Positions 1 to 7,626 of a stretch of 35,525 bases of DNA are shown piece by piece. The notes below the pieces were generated by a model, which saw only the letters and a list, made by a program, of their open reading frames with translations, ran no database searches and was not told where the DNA came from. How positions within the stretch are numbered: position 1 is the stretch's first letter; the number at the start of each line of letters is the position of its first letter. This DNA comes from Proteobacteria bacterium SG_bin6 (GTDB lineage Bacteria; Pseudomonadota; Alphaproteobacteria; Sphingomonadales; Sphingomonadaceae): positions 1 to 35,525 of the forward strand of contig LWDJ01000046.1 of assembly GCA_002083435.1 (NCBI GenBank). The letters are read 5' to 3'. A program made the translations under genes and the position numbers.

Positions 1-173
1 CCGCCTTTCTGCGATGCCATTGCCAAAACGCGCATCATGCCCCCTGGGTGGATTTCCGATTGGGGTGATCGCATGGCGAGTGATAAGAAGTGGTAAACGC
101 AGCGGAACGATGTTGCGCCGCGTTAACCATGAAGTTCGCGGCAGGGTCGGACGTAAAGGGCGGAGGCGAGCGG

Positions 174-1157
174 GTGAAGCTAGGGTTTGGGGCGGCGGCA
201 TTGGCGATCGCCGGATTGCTGGCGGCGGGCGGCGCGATGGCGCAAAACAAGCAAAGCGTGAAGGATGGAGTCGATGCCTATCAGCGCGGCGAGTTCCGTC
301 GCGCGGTCGATATTTGGCGCCCCTTCGCGATCAAGGGTGATGCCGATGCCCAATTCAACCTGGGTCAAGCCTATAATTTCGGGCGCGGCGTGCCAGTCGA
401 TTTGGGGCTCGCCGAGCAATGGTATGGGCGCGCCGCCGCGCAGGGGCATGAAGCGGCGACGCTGAACTACGGGTTGATCCTGCTGCGCAACGGCAAGCGC
501 GACGAGGCGGTGCCGTGGCTGGAGAAAGCGGCGAACCGCGGCCAGCCGATCGCGCAACTTCAACTCGGAACGATGCTGTTCAATGGTGATTCGGTGCCAA
601 AGGACTGGGTGCGCGCCTATGCGCTCGTCACCCGCGCCGAGGCGGCCAAGGCGCCCAAAGCGAGCGAAACGCGGGCGCAGATGGATCAATATATCCCGGC
701 CGAGACCCGCCAGCGCGGGTTGGCGCTGGCCAAGCAATATGAAACCCAAGCAGGCACCTCCGCGCTCGCCGCCGCACCCGTCGAGGCCGCGCCGGGCGAC
801 ACGGCGCCGACGATCCAGGCGACCGACCTCCCGCCGTCACGCCCAGCCCTTGCCGCGACGCCGGCAACCCCGCCCGCGCGCGCCAAATCCGTGCCGCGCC
901 CGGCCGCGGCAGCGCCGGGCGGCGCCTGGCGCGTCCAATTCGGGGCGTTTCAGGACGAGGGCAACGCCAAGCGGCTCTGGCAAAGCCTCCAACCGCGCGT
1001 CGGCGGCCTCGCGGGCCTGCAACCGTTCCTGGTAAAGGCCGGGGGCTTCACCCGGCTCCAGGCCGGGCCGCTCGCAAGCCCCGCCGCCGCTCAGCGCCTT
1101 TGCGCCGAAGTGCGCGGCAAGCTGCCCGGCCAGGCCTGCGTGCCGCTGAAGCCTTAA
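174..1157 (+). CDS. Exported Sel1-repeat / SPOR-domain protein
   Basis: The protein has 327 residues from the chosen start. It begins with a signal peptide (hydrophobic AAALAIAGLLAAGGAMA, cleavage probably after AMA). Sel1-like helical repeats follow at about residues 25-150, with motifs such as DADAQFNLGQAYNFGRGV and AQLQLGTMLFNGDSVPKD. A Pro/Ala-rich linker of about 60 residues leads to a C-terminal SPOR domain (WRVQFGAFQDEGNAKRLW). SPOR domains bind denuded septal peptidoglycan and Sel1 repeats mediate protein contacts, so a periplasmic cell-envelope or division role is inferred. The start is GTG 174, because GGAGGCGAG lies just upstream (162-170) and it puts the signal peptide at the N terminus. 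In-frame ATGs at 90 and 129 lack this. The stop overlaps the end of serB by 4 nt in a convergent arrangement. Bases 1-173 hold no other gene I can support. Confidence 0.85.
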   Translation: MKLGFGAAALAIAGLLAAGGAMAQNKQSVKDGVDAYQRGEFRRAVDIWRPFAIKGDADAQFNLGQAYNFGRGVPVDLGLAEQWYGRAAAQGHEAATLNYGLILLRNGKRDEAVPWLEKAANRGQPIAQLQLGTMLFNGDSVPKDWVRAYALVTRAEAAKAPKASETRAQMDQYIPAETRQRGLALAKQYETQAGTSALAAAPVEAAPGDTAPTIQATDLPPSRPALAATPATPPARAKSVPRPAAAAPGGAWRVQFGAFQDEGNAKRLWQSLQPRVGGLAGLQPFLVKAGGFTRLQAGPLASPAAAQRLCAEVRGKLPGQACVPLKP

Positions 1158-2023
1158 TCGGCCCAATCGCGCCGGACGATGCCCTGCGCGTAGAGCAATG
1201 CCGTCAGGTCGCCCCGCTCCACGCGCATATCGGCCTCCGCCGCGACTTTGGGCTTGGCGCGATAGGCGACGCCGAGCCCGGCCGCGCGCAGCATCGGCAG
1301 GTCGTTGGCGCCGTCGCCCACCGCGAGCGTCGCGACGAGCGGCAGGCCGAGCGCGGCGGCGGCGGCTCGCAGTTCATTCTCCTTGGCGGCGGCATCGACG
1401 ATCGGCGGCATCACCCGACCGGTCAGCCGCCCGTCCGCCACGTCCAGGCGATTGGCGACGATGCGTGAAAAACCGATCTCGGCGCCGACCGGCTCGGCAA
1501 AGGCGGTGAACCCGCCCGAGACCAGCACCGCTTCCGCCCCCCTCGCCCGCATCGTCCGCACCAGCGTGCGCGCGCCAGGGGTCAGCCGGACGCGCTCGGC
1601 CAAACACAGCGCGATCACCGCCTGATCCAGCCCCGCGAGCAACTTCACCCGCGCCGCGAGCGCGCCCGCGAAATCGAGCTCGCCGCGCATCGCCGCTTCG
1701 GTGACCGCCGCGACCTGGGACTTGATCCCTGCATAATCGGCCAGCTCGTCGATGCATTCGACGGTGATCATCGTCGAATCCATGTCGGCGACGAGCAACC
1801 GCTTCTCGCGCCCCGCCGCCGGCTGGACGACCCAATCGAACGGCCCGTCCGCCAGTGCTGCTTTCGCCGATTCGGGGCAGCACGCGAAGGATAGATCAGC
1901 GGCAGCGCCCCGGTCGAGCCAAGCAGGCGCATCGGGCAAGCACCCCGCCGCCGCCAGCGCGTCCTGCGCGGCGGCCACCTGCCCTTCGCCAATACCTTCA
2001 GCTATGAGCGTCGCGATGAACAT
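1154..2023 (-). CDS. serB: Phosphoserine phosphatase SerB
   Basis: This 289-residue HAD-superfamily enzyme removes phosphate from O-phosphoserine, the last step of serine synthesis in the cytoplasm. The catalytic motif DMDST with nucleophile Asp is followed by VECIDELADYAG. Motif II is VLVSGGFTAF and the metal-binding motif is VGDGANDLPML. The N-terminal ~80 residues form the extra domain usual for proteobacterial SerB. The start is ATG 2023, preceded on the minus strand by GGAGGA at the right distance. Longer in-frame starts would add a low-complexity tail read out of miaA. The start codon shares the palindrome CATG with a candidate miaA start, so the two genes diverge with no spacer. Confidence 0.95.
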   Translation of the reverse strand: MFIATLIAEGIGEGQVAAAQDALAAAGCLPDAPAWLDRGAAADLSFACCPESAKAALADGPFDWVVQPAAGREKRLLVADMDSTMITVECIDELADYAGIKSQVAAVTEAAMRGELDFAGALAARVKLLAGLDQAVIALCLAERVRLTPGARTLVRTMRARGAEAVLVSGGFTAFAEPVGAEIGFSRIVANRLDVADGRLTGRVMPPIVDAAAKENELRAAAAALGLPLVATLAVGDGANDLPMLRAAGLGVAYRAKPKVAAEADMRVERGDLTALLYAQGIVRRDWAD

Positions 2024-2984
2024 GCTTCCTCCGCTCGCGCTCATCGCAGGGCCTACCGCGAGCGGCAAGTCCGCGCTGGCGTTGGCACTGGCCGAAAGCA
2101 CTGGCGGGACGATCATCAACGCCGATTCGGCGCAGGTTTATGCCGAGCTGCGCCTGCTCACCGCGCGCCCCAGCCCGGCTGAGGAGGCGCGGGCACCGCA
2201 TCACTTGTTCGGTCATGTCGCCGGAGGTGACGACTATTCGGCCGCGCGCTGGGCGGCGGAGGCGCGCGCGGTGATCGCCATAGCACACCGGCAAGGTCGG
2301 TTGCCGATCCTGGTCGGCGGCACCGGGCTTTACCTGCGCACGTTGCTCGACGGGATCGCGCCGGTGCCCGCGATCGACCCAGCGATCCGCGCCGAGATCC
2401 GCGCGTTGCCCGTCGCCGAGGCGCAGCGCGCGCTCGCCCTGTTCGATCCGGCGGCGGCGGCGAAACTCAACCCCGCCGACACCACCCGCGTCGCCCGCGC
2501 GCTCGAAGTGGTGCGATCGACCGGGCGGCCGCTCGCCAAGTGGCAGCGCGCGCGCGCGGGCGGCATCGGCGACGCGGTGAGCCTCCACGCGCTGGTGCTG
2601 CTGCCGCCGCGCGACTGGCTCACCGAACGGATCGACGCCCGGCTCTTGGCGATGGTAGCGGCGGGCGCGGGCGAGGAAGTGCGCGCCCTGCTCGCTCGCG
2701 ACGATATCCCCGCCAACGCACCCGTGCGCCGCGCGATCGGCGTCGCCGAACTCGCTGGCTGGATCGAGGGGCGTTGGCCGCGCGCCGACGCGATCGCACG
2801 GGCGCAGCTCGCCACCCGGCAATATGCCAAGCGCCAATACACCTGGTTCCGCAACCAGCCGCCGCCAGCATGGCACCGCTGCGAAGCGACCGAAACCGCC
2901 GCGCGGCTCGCGATGCTAAACTCGTTCTCAGCTTCGCTGAATCGGCGCCAGCCCACGCCTCCACCCGGCCTCCCAACAGCGTAA
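2022..2984 (+). CDS. miaA: tRNA dimethylallyltransferase MiaA
   Basis: MiaA transfers a dimethylallyl group to A37 of tRNAs that read U-starting codons. The N-terminal P-loop GPTASGKSALALALAE is clear, followed by NADSAQVY, the substrate-binding GGTGLYLR, and a C-terminal QYAKRQYTWFRNQ typical of the family. From ATG 2022 the protein has 320 residues. In-frame ATGs at 2004 and 2016 are alternatives, and none has a clear Shine-Dalgarno sequence. The family usually ends soon after the WFRNQ motif. Here a tail of about 35 residues runs into one arm of a 31-bp inverted repeat, and the TAA stop sits in that repeat's loop. The C terminus therefore appears to be set by the repeat rather than by the enzyme fold. 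Confidence 0.93.
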   Translation: MLPPLALIAGPTASGKSALALALAESTGGTIINADSAQVYAELRLLTARPSPAEEARAPHHLFGHVAGGDDYSAARWAAEARAVIAIAHRQGRLPILVGGTGLYLRTLLDGIAPVPAIDPAIRAEIRALPVAEAQRALALFDPAAAAKLNPADTTRVARALEVVRSTGRPLAKWQRARAGGIGDAVSLHALVLLPPRDWLTERIDARLLAMVAAGAGEEVRALLARDDIPANAPVRRAIGVAELAGWIEGRWPRADAIARAQLATRQYAKRQYTWFRNQPPPAWHRCEATETAARLAMLNSFSASLNRRQPTPPPGLPTA

Positions 2985-3020
2985 TCCATGGGAGGTCGGG
3001 TGGAGGCGTGGGCTGGCGCC
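2944..3020. repeat. 31-bp inverted repeat around the miaA stop codon
   Basis: The left arm 2944-2974 (starting GGCGCCAGCCCACG) pairs with the right arm 2990-3020 (ending GTGGGCTGGCGCC) over 31 positions. One pair is not Watson-Crick, and it can form G-U in RNA. The loop is 15 nt (2975-2989) and contains the TAA stop of miaA. There is no T-run after the right arm, so this is not a classic intrinsic terminator. It may be a palindromic mobile or REP-like unit inserted at the gene end, or a stabilising 3' hairpin. Confidence 0.85.
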
Positions 3021-3050
3021 GCGCCTGTTTCAGCTCTGCCGAAGCAGACG

Positions 3051-3093
3051 CTAGAGCGGTTTTCGATCCGATAAAATCGGATCGCCGCTCTAG
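3051..3093. repeat. Palindromic repeat CTAGAGCGG...CCGCTCTAG
   Basis: CTAGAGCGG (3051-3059) pairs with CCGCTCTAG (3085-3093), and CGATCCGAT (3064-3072) pairs with ATCGGATCG (3076-3084). That gives 18 paired bases with a TTTT bulge and an AAA loop. The right arm is followed by GCTTTTGTTT, which is moderately T-rich, so it could also end miaA transcripts. From general knowledge, hairpins with CTAGAGCG edges are common dispersed repeats in sphingomonads. Membership of such a family is inference. Confidence 0.75.
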
Positions 3094-3107
3094 GCTTTTG
3101 TTTATCC

Positions 3108-3151
3108 GCGATTTCCGAGCCGGCAGGTGATTCTACCTGCCTGGAAATCGC
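3108..3151. repeat. Palindromic repeat GCGATTTCC...GGAAATCGC
   Basis: GCGATTTCC (3108-3116) pairs with GGAAATCGC (3143-3151), with an inner stem GCAGGT (3123-3128) / ACCTGC (3135-3140) and a GATTCT loop. It lies 8 bp from the stop of the convergent transporter gene, so it could act in transcript ending from either side. It follows the previous palindrome after 14 bp, which suggests a composite intergenic repeat unit. Confidence 0.7.
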
Positions 3152-3159
3152 TTTAGCCC

Positions 3160-3933
3160 TCAAACATCCGCGCTGAACGGGGTGAAGTTGGTGCCCTCGT
3201 CATACACGTCCACGCCCTCGGCGCGTTTCAGGAAACCGACCACGGCATAGGTGACGGGCGTCAGCACCACTTCCCAGCCCACCTTCAGCAGGAACTGGCT
3301 GAGCATCACCGCGAGCAGCGTCTGCACCGGCCAATCGGGCAGGCCGTAGAATGCGAGCGGGTAGAAGACGAGGCTGTCCGCCCCCTCGCCCACGATCGTC
3401 GAGCCGATCGTGCGGGTCCACAACATCTCGCCGTTCGTCCAGATCTTCATCTTGGCGAGCACGACCGAGTTCAGAATGTCGCCCACCCAGAAGGCACAGA
3501 GCGAGGCAAAGGCGATCCGTCCGCCGATCCCGACGCTGACATAGGGAAATTGCTCGACGCGGTGCGGCGGCAAGCCGAAAACATATTCGTAAGCCGCTTG
3601 CCCGCCCCAATCCTTCGCCGGCGGCAGCGCGACCGTGACCCATTCCATCAGCACCAGGAAGACGAGCGCCGCGAAACCCGCCCAGATCACGCGCCGCGCC
3701 CGGGCATAACCGTAAACCTCGGTCAGCACGTCATCCAGCAGATAGGAAAGCGGGAAGAACAGGATGCCGGCCCCGAACGGCCACAGCCCGACGAACGGCA
3801 ACTCCACCGCCGCGCGCTTGCCCGCGCCGACGACGTTCGACAGCACCAGGATGACGACGAACGCCGCCATCACGAAATCATAGTAACGGAAATGCGCGCC
3901 ATGAACGTCGCGCGCGATCACCTTCTTAAGCAA
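3160..3933 (-). CDS. Queuosine precursor transporter (VUT/YhhQ family)
   Basis: This is a 257-residue integral membrane protein of the VUT/YhhQ family, whose members take up the queuosine precursors preQ0/preQ1. Several hydrophobic helices are visible: FVMAAFVVILVLSNVV, GAGILFFPLSYLLDDVLTEV, VIWAGFAALVFLVLMEW and TLLAVMLSQFLLKVGWEVVL. The family signature FPLSYLLDDVLTEVYGYARARR is present. The likely start is TTG 3933 (reading LLKKVIARDVHG), 8 bp behind a GGGGGAA element. ATG 3987 would add 18 Arg-rich residues and GTG 3921 would trim 4. It is transcribed towards miaA and away from the tRNA gene. Confidence 0.82.
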   Translation of the reverse strand: MLKKVIARDVHGAHFRYYDFVMAAFVVILVLSNVVGAGKRAAVELPFVGLWPFGAGILFFPLSYLLDDVLTEVYGYARARRVIWAGFAALVFLVLMEWVTVALPPAKDWGGQAAYEYVFGLPPHRVEQFPYVSVGIGGRIAFASLCAFWVGDILNSVVLAKMKIWTNGEMLWTRTIGSTIVGEGADSLVFYPLAFYGLPDWPVQTLLAVMLSQFLLKVGWEVVLTPVTYAVVGFLKRAEGVDVYDEGTNFTPFSADV

Positions 3934-4008
3934 AGCGATTCCCCCGCTTGGGCTCCGCCGTCTTATCGCTGTTTCGCGGCCGCGCAATCCGCGCTATCGC
4001 ACCCCCGG

Positions 4009-4085
4009 GCGCCCGTAGCTCAGCTGGATAGAGCACGAGCCTTCTAAGCTTGGGGTCGCAGGTTCGAACCCTGCCGGGCGCGCCA
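4009..4085 (+). tRNA. tRNA-Arg (anticodon UCU)
   Basis: This is a complete cloverleaf. The acceptor stem GCGCCCG (4009-4015) pairs with CGGGCGC (4075-4081), followed by discriminator G and an encoded CCA. The D arm is GCTC AGCTGGATA GAGC. The anticodon arm is CGAGC CTTCTAA GCTTG, giving TCT at loop positions 34-36, which reads AGA/AGG arginine codons. The T arm is GCAGG TTCGAAC CCTGC. AGA is a rare codon in this GC-rich genome. No integrase or attachment duplication is seen beside it. Confidence 0.97.
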
Positions 4086-4106
4086 ATCTAATGCTCGAGG
4101 ATGGCG

Positions 4107-4895
4107 CTACCCGCGCGCCGCCGCCGCCATCTCGCGGTTGCGTGCCTCGGAGGCGCGCAGCGTCGCGACCAAAAGTTCAACCAACGCCTGGTCATCATCG
4201 AGCACATCTAGCCCCTTGCGGGTCGAGCCACCAGGGCTGGCGACCTGATCGGCGAGCGCGCCGGGCGATACCGGGGCAGCCGCCGCCAGCGCCGCCGCGC
4301 CCTCGACCGTCGCCAGGGCGAGCCGCGACGCCTGTCCGGCCGGTAGCCCGAGCCGGGTGCCGGCGACGGCGAGCGCATCGATGAAACGATAGAGAAAGGC
4401 CGGCCCGGAGCCAGCGAGCGCGGTGACCAGATCGAACCGCTCGACCCATTCGACCAGCCCGAGCGGCCGCATCAATGCCTCGACCGCCCCGCGCGCCGCG
4501 TCCGACACCGCGCCGTCAAGCGCGACCACGCCCTTGCCCAGCGCCACGGGCAGATTGGGCATCGCCCGCACCACCGCCCCGGCCGCGAAGCGCGCCGCGA
4601 CCGCATCGGTCTCGACCCCCGCCAGGATCGAGATCAGCAGCGGCACGCCCGTCAGCCGCGCGGCATGGGCCTCCGCTGCCGCGTCGAGCTGTTGCGGCTT
4701 CACCCCCAGCAGTACCGCGTCGGGCGGCGGCCCTTCCGGCAGCGCGCGTCCCTGCGCCACGCCTTCGGGCAGCGCGCGATCACCACGGTTGGCGACGAAC
4801 ACGTCGCCCGGCGCGAGCGCACCGCTCTCGATCCAGCGCCGCAGCATCGCCCCGGCCATGGTGCCGCACCCGACAAGCCAGAGGCGGCGGATCAC
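4107..4895 (-). CDS. proC: Pyrroline-5-carboxylate reductase ProC
   Basis: The enzyme reduces pyrroline-5-carboxylate to proline with NAD(P)H. The 262-residue protein starts with a Rossmann fold (LWLVGCGTMAGAMLRRW). It carries VVRAMPNLPVALGKG in the nucleotide/substrate domain and, in the C-terminal dimer domain, LAGSGPAFLYRFIDAL and DQVASPGGSTRKGLDVL, the ProC signature region. The start is GTG 4895, whose GTGA overlaps the TGA stop of the upstream YbjN-like gene by 4 nt. The two are therefore translationally coupled. Longer in-frame starts read through that upstream gene and are rejected. Confidence 0.95.
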   Translation of the reverse strand: MIRRLWLVGCGTMAGAMLRRWIESGALAPGDVFVANRGDRALPEGVAQGRALPEGPPPDAVLLGVKPQQLDAAAEAHAARLTGVPLLISILAGVETDAVAARFAAGAVVRAMPNLPVALGKGVVALDGAVSDAARGAVEALMRPLGLVEWVERFDLVTALAGSGPAFLYRFIDALAVAGTRLGLPAGQASRLALATVEGAAALAAAAPVSPGALADQVASPGGSTRKGLDVLDDDQALVELLVATLRASEARNREMAAAARG

Positions 4896-5395
4896 GCCTC
4901 GCCCTGGGTCTCGGTGAGCGAGGCATCGAGCGCCTCGCGCGGGGTCTTGCCGCCCCACAGCACGAACTGGAACACCGGGTAGAAGCGCTCGCATTCGTCG
5001 ATCGCCGATTCGACGATCATCTCGGCCTGTTCGAGCGTCAGCGTGCCACCCTCGCTCGGGTCGAGCATCGCGGCGTGGCGATAGAGCAGGATGCCGCTTG
5101 ACGACCACAGCTCGAAATGGCCGAGCCATAGCTGTTCGTTCACCAGCCCGATCGCCTCATAGACGCTGGCCCGGCGCTCCTCGGTCACGCGAATGTCGGG
5201 GAAGGCGAGGAACTGGAGCACGCCATCATCCTCGCGCCACAGCGCGCGCAGCTCATACTCGGTCCAGCTGCCCTTTACCTGCGCGACGATCTCATCGTCG
5301 GTGCGCTCGTGGTTCCAGCCATGCGCCGCGTAGTAATTTTCGAGCATGTCGATCGGGGCGGCATCCTCGCGCTCGTCATCCTGTTCGTGGAGCAT
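4892..5395 (-). CDS. YbjN-domain protein
   Basis: This is a 167-residue soluble protein of the YbjN type (general knowledge of the family: a secretion-chaperone-like fold, with a poorly defined regulatory role). Visible features are PIDMLENYYAAHGWNHER near the N terminus, LQFLAFPDIRVTEERR in the centre, and ELWSSSGILLYRHAAML, followed by an acidic helical end (EQAEMIVESAIDECERFYPVFQ). The start is ATG 5395, with AGGGGAATTGACC directly upstream. The ORF could extend to 5497, but that segment is Arg/Cys-rich and has no ribosome site. It is coupled to proC by a GTGA overlap, a pairing whose functional meaning is not clear from sequence. Confidence 0.85.
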   Translation of the reverse strand: MLHEQDDEREDAAPIDMLENYYAAHGWNHERTDDEIVAQVKGSWTEYELRALWREDDGVLQFLAFPDIRVTEERRASVYEAIGLVNEQLWLGHFELWSSSGILLYRHAAMLDPSEGGTLTLEQAEMIVESAIDECERFYPVFQFVLWGGKTPREALDASLTETQGEA

Positions 5396-5500
5396 GGTCA
5401 ATTCCCCTCGGCGAGCGTGGCGCCGGACATGACGTGCCAAGCAACGCGCGAACCGGCAAGAGCGGGTCCGCGGTGCGGCGCACAAAATTGTGGACAAGCC

Positions 5501-5758
5501 TCAGGCGTCGCTGTTGCCCTGCGCTTTTTCGAGCGCATCGAGCCGGGCACGCAGGGTATCGACCTCGTCGCGCGCGGCGGCGGCCATCGCCTTCACCGCC
5601 TCGAACTCGTCGCGCGAGACGAAATCGAGCCCGCCCAGCCATTCCTTGGTACGCGCGCGAAACCCCGCCTCGGCCTCGCGGCCCATGCCGGCCAGGGTGC
5701 CGGCGGCGCCGTTCACCAGCTTGGCGAGATCATCGAACAGGCGGTTTTCGCTTTGCAT
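5501..5758 (-). CDS. UbiK-type accessory factor (BMFP/YqiC family)
   Basis: This is an 85-residue small protein. The N-terminal half QSENRLFDDLAKLVNGAAGT is an amphipathic helix of the type that binds membranes or lipids. The C-terminal 30 residues (VKAMAAAARDEVDTLRARLD) form a coiled coil. This is the layout of YqiC/UbiK, which assists the ubiquinone biosynthesis complex under aerobic growth in enterobacteria. The family match is by layout and motif (FVSRDEFEAVKAM), and the role here is inferred. ATG 5758 is the only sensible start. It lies 11 bp downstream of the tspO stop on the same strand, so co-transcription is likely. Confidence 0.8.
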   Translation of the reverse strand: MQSENRLFDDLAKLVNGAAGTLAGMGREAEAGFRARTKEWLGGLDFVSRDEFEAVKAMAAAARDEVDTLRARLDALEKAQGNSDA

Positions 5759-5769
5759 GGGCAGGTCCT

Positions 5770-6324
5770 TCACAGCCCTATCTGGGCACTCGATCCGGGC
5801 GCGACAAGCGCCTCGGCATTGGGATTGAGCCGATCGATCTTGTAGGTCAACAGCCCCGCGAAGCCGATCCAGGCGAGATAGGGCAGCATCAGCAGCGCGG
5901 CCGTGGCGCGGATGCGCGCGAAGACGATCGTGGCGGCAAGCGCCAGCACGAACATCGCGCCGATCGTCACCAGCGACCAGAACACCAGATGCGCGCCGAA
6001 AAAGATCGGCGACCAGGCGAGATTCACTGCGAGTTGCGCCGCGAACAAGCCGATCGCCAGCCCGCGCGCCCGCGCGCCCCGCGCGTTGACGATCACCGCG
6101 ATCGCCAGCCCCATCAGGATGTAAAGCGTCGTCCAGGCGACCGGAAACACCCAGTTGGGCGGCGTTTCCGCAGGCTTGACCAGCGCCTGATACCAGGCGT
6201 TCTCGCTGCCCGTCGGCACCAGGCGTGCGGCAGTGAACCCCTGCAACAGCACCAGCGGCACCGTCACCAGCGCCACGCGCATGAATTCCAACCATAATTG
6301 CCGCTTGGAGGCGACTTCGCGCAC
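5770..6324 (-). CDS. TspO/MBR family tryptophan-rich membrane protein
   Basis: The 184-residue protein has five predicted transmembrane helices. Family landmarks are WYQALVKPAETPPNWVFPVAW (the PxWxFxxxW region), LAVNLAWSPIFFGAHLVFWSL and YLAWIGFAGLLTYKIDRLN. TspO binds tetrapyrroles, and in Rhodobacter it affects photosynthesis-gene expression in response to oxygen. This copy lies outside the bch cluster, with a UbiK-type gene. The start is GTG 6324 with GGGAG 6 bp upstream. An internal ATG (residue 15) is possible. A second tspO in the window (13417-13869) sits inside the photosynthesis cluster. Confidence 0.9.
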   Translation of the reverse strand: MREVASKRQLWLEFMRVALVTVPLVLLQGFTAARLVPTGSENAWYQALVKPAETPPNWVFPVAWTTLYILMGLAIAVIVNARGARARGLAIGLFAAQLAVNLAWSPIFFGAHLVFWSLVTIGAMFVLALAATIVFARIRATAALLMLPYLAWIGFAGLLTYKIDRLNPNAEALVAPGSSAQIGL

Positions 6325-6394
6325 CGGCTGCTCCCGCTTCAGACCGCTGGGCTCCTAGTATAATTGCCGGGGGTCGTGAAGGCACCTTGATGGT

Positions 6395-7129
6395 TTACCG
6401 CCGCACCGCCGCGAGCAGGAACTCGACATTACCCTCGGGGCCGGTGATCGGGCTGGGGGTGGTCCCCTCCACCAACCAGTCCTGTTGCTTAAACCACGAA
6501 GCCGCCTCGGCGCAGACCCGCGCATGAACCGCGGGATCGCGGACCACCCCGCCCTTCCCCACTTCCGCGCGGCCCGCCTCGAACTGCGGTTTCACCAGCA
6601 CGAGCGCGCGCGCCGCCGGCTTGGCGAAGGCGATCGGGCGTTCGAGCACCTTGGCGAGCGCGATGAAGCTGGCGTCGCAGACGATGAGGTCCACGGGCTC
6701 GGGAATATGCGCCTCGCTCAACAGCCGGGCACTGGTCTGTTCATGGACGATCACGCGCGCATCCTGGCGCAGTTTCCAGGCAAGCTGGTTGGTGCCGCTG
6801 TCGACCGCATAGACCCTGGCGGCGCCGCGGGTGAGCAACACATCGGTGAAGCCCCCGGTCGAGCTGCCGACGTCGATCGCGACCGCGCCGGTCACGTCCC
6901 AGTCAAAATGATCAAGTCCATGCGCGAGCTTGATCCCGCCGCGTGATACCCAGGGATGATCGCGCCCGCGCACATCGAGAGGTGCGTCCTCGGCGATCTG
7001 CGCACCCGGCTTGTCGAGCTTGCGTTCCGCGGAAAAGACCAGCCCCGCCATCACCAGCGCGGCGGCGCGCGTCCGGCTTTCGGCGAGCCCGCGATCGACG
7101 AGCAGCTGATCGAGCCGACGCTTGGCCAA
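6395..7129 (-). CDS. tlyA: TlyA family rRNA 2'-O-methyltransferase
   Basis: The 244-residue protein has an N-terminal S4 RNA-binding domain (AKRRLDQLLVDRGLAESRTR, about residues 2-60) and a C-terminal FtsJ-like Rossmann methyltransferase domain (AIDVGSSTGGFTDVLL, VYAVDSGTNQL, LIVCDASFIAL, LVLVKPQFEAG). TlyA proteins methylate ribose 2'-OH of cytidines in rRNA. Alphaproteobacterial members are of the short S4+FtsJ kind. The start codon is TTG 7129, immediately after the TGA stop of the upstream zur-like gene, so it is coupled to it. Confidence 0.9.
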   Translation of the reverse strand: MAKRRLDQLLVDRGLAESRTRAAALVMAGLVFSAERKLDKPGAQIAEDAPLDVRGRDHPWVSRGGIKLAHGLDHFDWDVTGAVAIDVGSSTGGFTDVLLTRGAARVYAVDSGTNQLAWKLRQDARVIVHEQTSARLLSEAHIPEPVDLIVCDASFIALAKVLERPIAFAKPAARALVLVKPQFEAGRAEVGKGGVVRDPAVHARVCAEAASWFKQQDWLVEGTTPSPITGPEGNVEFLLAAVRR

Positions 7130-7588
7130 TCAGGCGCAGGCGGCGCAGCGGCCGCGTACTTCGATCACCGGGCGTTCGGCGACGAAGCCGGCACGGCTGG
7201 CGGCGGCACGCACGCCGCTCGTCAGCACATCGTCATCGAGGTGCTGGCTACGGCCGCATTGGTCGCACACCAGGAAGATGCAGTCGTGCCGGCAACCGGG
7301 GTGGGTGTTGGCGACATAGGCGTTCGCGCTTTCTACCCGCCGCGCCAGATTGGCGCCGACGAACAGATCGAGGATGCGGTACACGCTATTGGCCGCCACG
7401 CGCCGCCCCTCTCGCTGGGAGACGGCATCGGCAATATCATAGGCCGAGGCCGGCCGATCGAAGCCCTGCAGCGCCTCGAAAACGCTGCCGCGCATCGCCG
7501 TCCACTGCTCGCCCGATCGCTCGAGCGTCGCCTGCGCCGCTTGGCGGAGCGCATTGCTATCGGCTTCGTGATGATCGTGCTTGGACAT
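7130..7588 (-). CDS. Fur-family zinc regulator (Zur-like)
   Basis: The 152-residue Fur-superfamily repressor has an N-terminal winged helix (VFEALQGFDRPASAYDIADA, NSVYRILDLFVGANLARRVE). Its dimer/metal domain contains HPGCRHDCIFLVCDQCGRSQ and a terminal CAAC, giving the two CxxC pairs of the structural zinc site. The N-terminal SKHDHHEAD and the short C-terminal end fit Zur rather than Fur or PerR, but the assignment is by motif only. It sits directly downstream of a MerC-like gene in the same orientation, 38 bp apart. A GTTA-N5-TAAC palindrome ahead of merC could be its operator, giving autoregulation of the unit. Confidence 0.87.
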   Translation of the reverse strand: MSKHDHHEADSNALRQAAQATLERSGEQWTAMRGSVFEALQGFDRPASAYDIADAVSQREGRRVAANSVYRILDLFVGANLARRVESANAYVANTHPGCRHDCIFLVCDQCGRSQHLDDDVLTSGVRAAASRAGFVAERPVIEVRGRCAACA

Positions 7589-7626
7589 AGGCTAAGGCTA
7601 TCGCTGGCTGCTAACGCCGGCAAGGG

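Noticed and set aside
1998..2876. 292-codon open frame antisense to miaA
   Set aside because: Arg-rich shadow of miaA with no ribosome site or domain.
4009..4085. tRNA-Arg gene as an integration site for a mobile element
   Set aside because: No integrase, no duplicated tRNA 3' end and no compositional change on either side.
6357..6385. Possible promoter of the first tspO (TATACT on the minus strand)
   Set aside because: The best -35 (TTCACG) is only 12 bp away, and at 17 bp the hexamer is GTGCCT. Not convincing.
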